This document shows positions 59,149-64,000 of a stretch of DNA of 64,000 bases, in pieces. The notes below the pieces were generated by a model that saw nothing but the letters and a program-made list of their open reading frames with translations, had not been told where the DNA came from and searched no databases. The stretch comes from Bacteroidales bacterium. GTDB taxonomy: Bacteria > Bacteroidota > Bacteroidia > Bacteroidales > ML635J-15. The position numbers were made by a program, and so were the translations under genes. The stretch spans positions 1-64,000 of the forward strand of contig JAFGVU010000101.1 in the NCBI GenBank assembly GCA_016937855.1, read 5' to 3'. Position 1 is the first letter of the stretch. Each line of letters opens with the position of its first letter.

Positions 59149-59823
59149 ATGGATATGAAAAAAACAGTTTTATTTTTAGCTATAGTATTTATCAGTGTTT
59201 CTTTGTTTGCTCAAAAAATAGTTGTTCAGGAAACAAGTGCAAAATTTTACAAGGAAAACCGTAATGCGCTTTCGACAATTGTGTATTACACTGATGCCGG
59301 AAGTGTTGAGAAAGAATTTAAAGATTTGCTTAAATCATATAAAGGAAAAGTAAATACAAAAAAAGGGGTAATGTTTGGCGACGATTTGGTTATCAGTTCA
59401 ATTAGTGATAATACTGTTGATGTTTATGCAACATTTAAAGACACAAAAAATGGCGAAGTAGAAGTTCTTGTTGGGTTTGATCTTGGTGGTGCTTTTATCT
59501 CTTCGGCAACTCACCCCGAACAATTTTCAAGAGCGAGCGAAATCATCAGAGATTTTTCTTTTAACATTACCGAACAAGCATTTGCTGTCATTGTGAAAGA
59601 AGAGGAAAAAAATCTTGAAAAATTTACTAAAGATTACGAAAAAGTGGTTTCTACAAAAGAAGGTCTTGAAAAAGATAACGAAGACTATAAAAAACAAATC
59701 GAATCAAACGAAAAAGAAATCGAAAAATTAAGTAAAGACATCGAAACACTTTCGGGCGAACTTAAAGAGAAACAAGACTCTTTTGAGAAGCTAAAGAAAG
59801 AAGGAACAAAGATTAGTAAATAA
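59149..59823 (+). CDS. Exported coiled-coil protein of unknown function
   Basis: Signal peptide KKTVLFLAIVFISVSLFAQ; C-terminal Lys/Glu-rich coiled coil. Confidence 0.75.
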   Translation: MDMKKTVLFLAIVFISVSLFAQKIVVQETSAKFYKENRNALSTIVYYTDAGSVEKEFKDLLKSYKGKVNTKKGVMFGDDLVISSISDNTVDVYATFKDTKNGEVEVLVGFDLGGAFISSATHPEQFSRASEIIRDFSFNITEQAFAVIVKEEEKNLEKFTKDYEKVVSTKEGLEKDNEDYKKQIESNEKEIEKLSKDIETLSGELKEKQDSFEKLKKEGTKISK

Positions 59824-59837
59824 AAAAAGGAATAGGT

Positions 59838-59951
59838 AAATTTTCGAGAAACTCGAAAATTGAAAAGGTAAGCGCGCAGGACTCCCTTCAGGGATTTAGG
59901 GGCGCGTTGGAATAAAAAGAAGAGGTAAATTTTCGAGAAACTCGAAAATTT
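59838..59951 (+). repeat. Composite hairpin / GC module / hairpin element
   Basis: Hairpins at 59838-59861 and 59927-59951; GC module 59867-59910 matching the reverse complement of 50149-50192 at the same 44-nt length. Confidence 0.85.
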
Positions 59952-60068
59952 TGGTTTAACGAATTGTTCAAGAAAAGGAAGTAGTTATAAATTTTTGTGA
60001 AAATCGAAAAGCTTGGTTTAACGAAAATTTTGTTTCTTAAAAATAAGGTTCTTACTTATAAACAAGAT

Positions 60069-60096
60069 TGCCGATAATTGTGTCGGCATTTTTTTT
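60069..60096 (+). terminator. Rho-independent-type terminator
   Basis: TGCCGA-TAATTGTG-TCGGCA then TTTTTTTT. Confidence 0.85.
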
Positions 60097-60128
60097 AAAT
60101 AATCTTTTATTTTTCTTGCCAATAATTC

Positions 60129-60136
60129 TATCTTTG
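60129..60136 (+). promoter_or_regulatory. Bacteroidetes-type -7 promoter element for purQ
   Basis: TATCTTTG 23 nt before the ATG. Confidence 0.55.
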
Positions 60137-60159
60137 GACAAAATTTAAAACATTACAAA

Positions 60160-60861
60160 ATGAAATTTGGAGTCATTATTTTTCCGGGATCAAATTGCGA
60201 TCATGATATGGTTTATGCTTTACGAGATATTCTTCGTCAGGATGTGGTAGAATTGTGGCATAAGGACACTGATTTGCAAAATTGCGATGCGATTGCTGTA
60301 CCAGGAGGTTTTTCTTATGGTGATTATTTACGCTCGGGTGCGATTGCTCGTTTTTCGCCAATTATGGAAAAAGTTATAGAATTTGCAAATAACGGAGGTT
60401 TTGTATTTGGCGTTTGTAATGGTTTTCAAATTTTATGCGAAGCCGGACTACTCCCAGGAGCTTTACTACACAACAACAATCAAAAATTTATTTGCAAAAA
60501 TCAATATATAAAAGCCGAAAATGTTGATTCTGCAATGACAAAATTTGCATCAAAAGACAAATCACTAAAAATACCTATCGCTCATGGCGAAGGCAGATAC
60601 TACGCTCCTGAAGAAACCCTCACCGAAATGGTTCAGAACGAACAAATTATCTGGAGATACTGTGACGAAAAAGGCGATTTATCGGAAAAAAACAACCCTA
60701 ATGGTTCGGTTATGAATATTGCAGGTGTTTGCAATAAAGAAAAAAATGTTTTCGGAATGATGCCCCACCCCGAAAGAGCCGCCGACCCCGAATTACGTAA
60801 TACCGACGGAATAAGCATCCTAAAATCTATTATAGTTCATCTAAAGGAAAAAAATATATAA
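60160..60861 (+). CDS. purQ: Phosphoribosylformylglycinamidine synthase subunit PurQ
   Basis: FGVIIFPGSNCDHDMVYAL; VPGGFSYGDYLRSGAIA; GVCNGFQILCEAGLLPGALL; PHPERA. Confidence 0.96.
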   Translation: MKFGVIIFPGSNCDHDMVYALRDILRQDVVELWHKDTDLQNCDAIAVPGGFSYGDYLRSGAIARFSPIMEKVIEFANNGGFVFGVCNGFQILCEAGLLPGALLHNNNQKFICKNQYIKAENVDSAMTKFASKDKSLKIPIAHGEGRYYAPEETLTEMVQNEQIIWRYCDEKGDLSEKNNPNGSVMNIAGVCNKEKNVFGMMPHPERAADPELRNTDGISILKSIIVHLKEKNI

Positions 60862-60864
60862 GGT

Positions 60865-60930
60865 AAATTTTCGAGAAATTCGAAAAAATGAAAGAGGTAA
60901 GCGCACAGGTTTAGAGAAACTCGAAAATTT
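60865..60930 (+). repeat. Decayed composite hairpin element
   Basis: AAATTTTCGAGAAATTCGAAAAA; GGTAAGCGCACAGG (GC-module left edge); AGAGAAACTCGAAAATTTGGATTTAAC. Confidence 0.75.
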
Positions 60931-60947
60931 GGATTTAACAAAATAAA

Positions 60948-61268
60948 ATGAGCAAAATCAAAACAGGAGCTAAAGCAGGCATTGCATTGTTGGTTGTTGG
61001 AATATTAACCGGAGTTCTCAATCATTTTGCACTCGAAATCTGGAATTATACGCTTAAATTACTTATCGCATTTCCAATATTTTTCTTCTGGGGTTTGAGC
61101 CTAATAATATTTCCCGGACCGAAAATGTATCATCCTCTTAAAACAGAAGATATTAACGGGTTCTGGAGAAATTCACCACTGTTACATCGAATTGGATGGA
61201 TTGTTGGCATTGCAATTGGCGCTGCAGGAACAGTGTTAGCAATGTTTTATTACAATATTGAGCCCTGA
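60948..61268 (+). CDS. Small two-to-three-TM membrane protein of unknown function
   Basis: 106-aa ORF, hydrophobic segments AGIALLVVGILTGVLNHFAL, LLIAFPIFFFWGLSLIIF and IVGIAIGAAGTVLAMFYY. Confidence 0.7.
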   Translation: MSKIKTGAKAGIALLVVGILTGVLNHFALEIWNYTLKLLIAFPIFFFWGLSLIIFPGPKMYHPLKTEDINGFWRNSPLLHRIGWIVGIAIGAAGTVLAMFYYNIEP

Positions 61269-61399
61269 TTATCAGACACTTACAAACACACAATGCGGGA
61301 AACCTGTTTTGAAAACACATGAGTTTAACTAAATCTAAATGAGTTTGCTCTGGCCAATAGAAATGAAAGGATTATCTACAAAAATTTTATCTTTGCAAA

Positions 61400-64000
61400 A
61401 TGAAAGATTTAGCAAGAGAAATTTTTGAAAAAAATCCAAATGCAAATTTGCTATTCGACAAACTTAAAAATTCAGGTGAGTCGGAAAACATATTAGTGCA
61501 TGGTCTTGCAGGCTCTTCAAAAGCATTTTTGTTTTCATCATTATTTCTCCGCGAAAAACAACTCTCATGTGTTATTTTTCCAGATAAAGAGACCGCATCG
61601 TATTTTTTTGACGATCTTGTAAATATTTTGGGCGATGAGTATGTTTTGTTTTTCCCAAGTGCCTATAAACGCTCAGTAGAGTATCTTAAAACCGATCGAA
61701 CAAACATCATTTTAAAAACCGAAGTTTTAAATAAACTGAGGACGGGTAAAAAACCATACATTATAGTAAGCTATCCCGGAGCAATCATCGAAAAAGTTGT
61801 TGATAATAAAGACTTAAAAAATAATACTCTTGAAATAAACATAGGCGAAAAACTATCTATGGAGTTTATTACTGACGTATTAAACGAGTATGGTTTTCGT
61901 CACGAAGAATTTGTGTATGAGCCGGGAACATTTTCAATGCGTGGAAGCATAATTGATGTGTTTTCATTTAGTAACGAAGAGCCCTACCGAATCGACTTTT
62001 TTGGAGACGAGGTAGAAAGCATCCGAAGTTTTGACCCAAATACACAATTATCAAGAGACAGACATAAAAAAATATCAATTGTACCAAATATTCACGAGCA
62101 TCTGGTTAATGAACATAAAGTGTCATTTTTCGACTTTATCAATAAAAATTGTAAAATTTGGCTCGAACAACCGGAAATGATTATTGATAAGTTTCAAAAA
62201 ACATGGGATGCCGCAAATATCAGATTTTCCGAAACCATTTCGCAGGATGAAGACGATGAGATTTGCATTGTAAATCCTGAATCCGGACTATTGTCTCCGG
62301 ATGAGTTTACCGATGAAATAAAAAAATTTCAAATAATTGAGTTGGCGCATCGCTCGCTATATAATTCTCAGCAGGAAATTGTGTTTGATATTGCTCCACA
62401 ACCAGCCTTTAGTAAACAATTCGATTTACTCATTCAAAACTTAAAAGATAATCGTGAAAATTACTATAAGACCTACATTTTAAGTAATAATCAAAAACAA
62501 ATACAAAGGCTGCGCGATATCTTTAGTGATAAGGACGAAGATGTAGAGTTTTTTCCTATTCTTCAAACTGTTCAAAATGGATTTATCGATAACACGAGCA
62601 GAATTTGTGTATATACCGACCATCAGATATTTGAAAGATATCATCGTTTTAAGACAAAAAAGACTCCTACCAAGGAAGCTATAACTTTGCAAGAGTTAAC
62701 CTCATTGCGTCCGGGCGATTATGTTGTGCACATAGACAATGGAGTGGGTAAGTTTGGCGGTTTGCAAAAAATCAATAACGATGGTCATGTGCAGGAAGTT
62801 GTTAGTATTATTTATGATAACAACGACATATTATTTGTAAATATCCATTCATTACATCGAATTTCAAAATATCGCGACAAAGATGGCGAACCACCAAAAA
62901 TTCATCGGCTAGGTTCGGGACACTGGAAAAGATTAAAAGAGCGAACAAAAAAGAATATTCAGGATATTGCACGCGATTTAATTGTTTTATACGCTCAAAG
63001 GCGCGATCAAAAAGGATATGCTTTTTCGCCGGATTCATATTTGCAGAATGAGTTAGAATCTTCATTTATGTATGAAGATACTCCCGATCAGGGAAAAACA
63101 AGCGATGCAATAAAATCGGATATGGAGTCGGATATTCCAATGGACAGGCTGGTTTGTGGCGATGTTGGTTTTGGGAAAACTGAGCTGGCAATTCGTGCAG
63201 CATTTAAATCCGTTTGTGATAGTAAACAAGTTGCGGTTTTAGTCCCTACAACAATACTAGCTTTACAGCATTACCAGACATTTAGAGAACGATTAAACGG
63301 AATGCCTGTAAACGTTTCATATATCAGTAGATTAAAAACCAATAAAGAAATAAAGCAAACTCTCGATAAACTTAAGCAGGGAAAAGTCGATATTATAATT
63401 GGCACACATCGATTGATGAATAAAGATGTTGAGTTTAAAGATTTGGGTTTACTAATTATTGACGAAGAGCAGAAATTTGGTGTGGCGATGAAAGAAAGAT
63501 TGCGCCAATTAAAAGTAAATGTGGATACTTTAACTTTAACAGCAACACCAATACCGCGAACTTTGCAATTTTCGTTGATGGGAGCACGCGACTTGTCAGT
63601 AATTAACACACCTCCACCAAACCGTCAGCCAATTATTACCGAATTGCATTCCTTTAACAGCGATATCATCAGAGAAGCTATTTATTACGAGGTTGGACGT
63701 AACGGACAAGTATTTTTTGTCAACAATCGAATTCAAAACATTAATGAAATTGAAGCACTAATTAACAAAGTCTGTCCGGAAGTAAAAACTGTTGTTGCTC
63801 ATGGTCAGATGGAAGGAAATAAGCTCGAAAAAATAATTCTCGATTTTATGCGTGGTGATTACGATGTATTAATCAGTACATCGATAATTGAAAATGGTGT
63901 TGACATTCCAAATGCAAATACGATAATTATCAATAATGCCAATAATTTTGGATTAAGTGACCTGCACCAATTGCGTGGACGAGTTGGTCGTAGCAACAAA
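61400..64000 (+). CDS. mfd: Transcription-repair coupling factor, 3'-truncated by the window edge
   Basis: ORF opens at ATG 61400 with no stop in the window (hence absent from the ORF track); MKDLAREIFEKNPNANLLFDKLK...; CGDVGFGKTELAIRAAF; IIDEEQKFGV; DVLISTSIIENGVDIPNANTIIINNANNFGLSDLHQLRGRVGRS. Confidence 0.95.
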   Translation, partial: MKDLAREIFEKNPNANLLFDKLKNSGESENILVHGLAGSSKAFLFSSLFLREKQLSCVIFPDKETASYFFDDLVNILGDEYVLFFPSAYKRSVEYLKTDRTNIILKTEVLNKLRTGKKPYIIVSYPGAIIEKVVDNKDLKNNTLEINIGEKLSMEFITDVLNEYGFRHEEFVYEPGTFSMRGSIIDVFSFSNEEPYRIDFFGDEVESIRSFDPNTQLSRDRHKKISIVPNIHEHLVNEHKVSFFDFINKNCKIWLEQPEMIIDKFQKTWDAANIRFSETISQDEDDEICIVNPESGLLSPDEFTDEIKKFQIIELAHRSLYNSQQEIVFDIAPQPAFSKQFDLLIQNLKDNRENYYKTYILSNNQKQIQRLRDIFSDKDEDVEFFPILQTVQNGFIDNTSRICVYTDHQIFERYHRFKTKKTPTKEAITLQELTSLRPGDYVVHIDNGVGKFGGLQKINNDGHVQEVVSIIYDNNDILFVNIHSLHRISKYRDKDGEPPKIHRLGSGHWKRLKERTKKNIQDIARDLIVLYAQRRDQKGYAFSPDSYLQNELESSFMYEDTPDQGKTSDAIKSDMESDIPMDRLVCGDVGFGKTELAIRAAFKSVCDSKQVAVLVPTTILALQHYQTFRERLNGMPVNVSYISRLKTNKEIKQTLDKLKQGKVDIIIGTHRLMNKDVEFKDLGLLIIDEEQKFGVAMKERLRQLKVNVDTLTLTATPIPRTLQFSLMGARDLSVINTPPPNRQPIITELHSFNSDIIREAIYYEVGRNGQVFFVNNRIQNINEIEALINKVCPEVKTVVAHGQMEGNKLEKIILDFMRGDYDVLISTSIIENGVDIPNANTIIINNANNFGLSDLHQLRGRVGRSNK

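Noticed and set aside
62480-63609. Minus-strand ORFs at 62480-62692, 62808-63065 and 63271-63609
   Set aside because: Antisense to mfd, which is open through the window edge and so missing from the ORF track.
1-64000. tRNA, rRNA and known riboswitches
   Set aside because: No convincing cloverleaf or conserved rRNA sequence noticed by eye in intergenic gaps; tRNAscan-SE and cmscan would be needed to exclude them.

Overview
AT-rich 64-kb chromosomal window from a Bacteroidetes, probably a Bacteroidales relative. This call rests on T9SS sorting tails, FISUMP lipoproteins, TAnnTTTG-type -7 promoter motifs and SprB-like repeats. It contains about 45 supportable protein genes. They include giant T9SS-secreted adhesin-like proteins, a DAHP synthase/chorismate mutase fusion, a TetR/LolA-like/ABC/porin envelope locus, an AbiEi/AbiEii-type toxin-antitoxin module, and two nucleotide-sugar clusters (rfbA/C/D + UXS-like; tviB/wbpB/wbpD-like). 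Housekeeping genes include tgt, lptF/G-like, mmdA-like, mrp, nifU-like, purQ and a 3'-truncated mfd. I saw no rRNA, no convincing tRNA, no transposase or integrase, and no CRISPR array. The most interesting items are: (1) a compact sORF + HNH nuclease + methyltransferase-HIT fusion cassette that looks like an undescribed defence or nucleic-acid-processing unit; (2) an AbiE-type TA module flanked by a perfect 22-bp direct repeat that regenerates the 3' end of a T9SS gene; (3) T9SS tail-coding DNA about 94% identical between unrelated adjacent genes, plus orphan tail fragments; (4) several intergenic palindromic repeat families, including hairpins with strand-asymmetric G-U wobble, a composite hairpin/GC/hairpin module, a 51-53-bp-period hairpin array, a nested palindrome between 70-bp direct repeats, and 9-nt periodic arrays before ABC genes. 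All calls were made by eye; no database search or folding was run.
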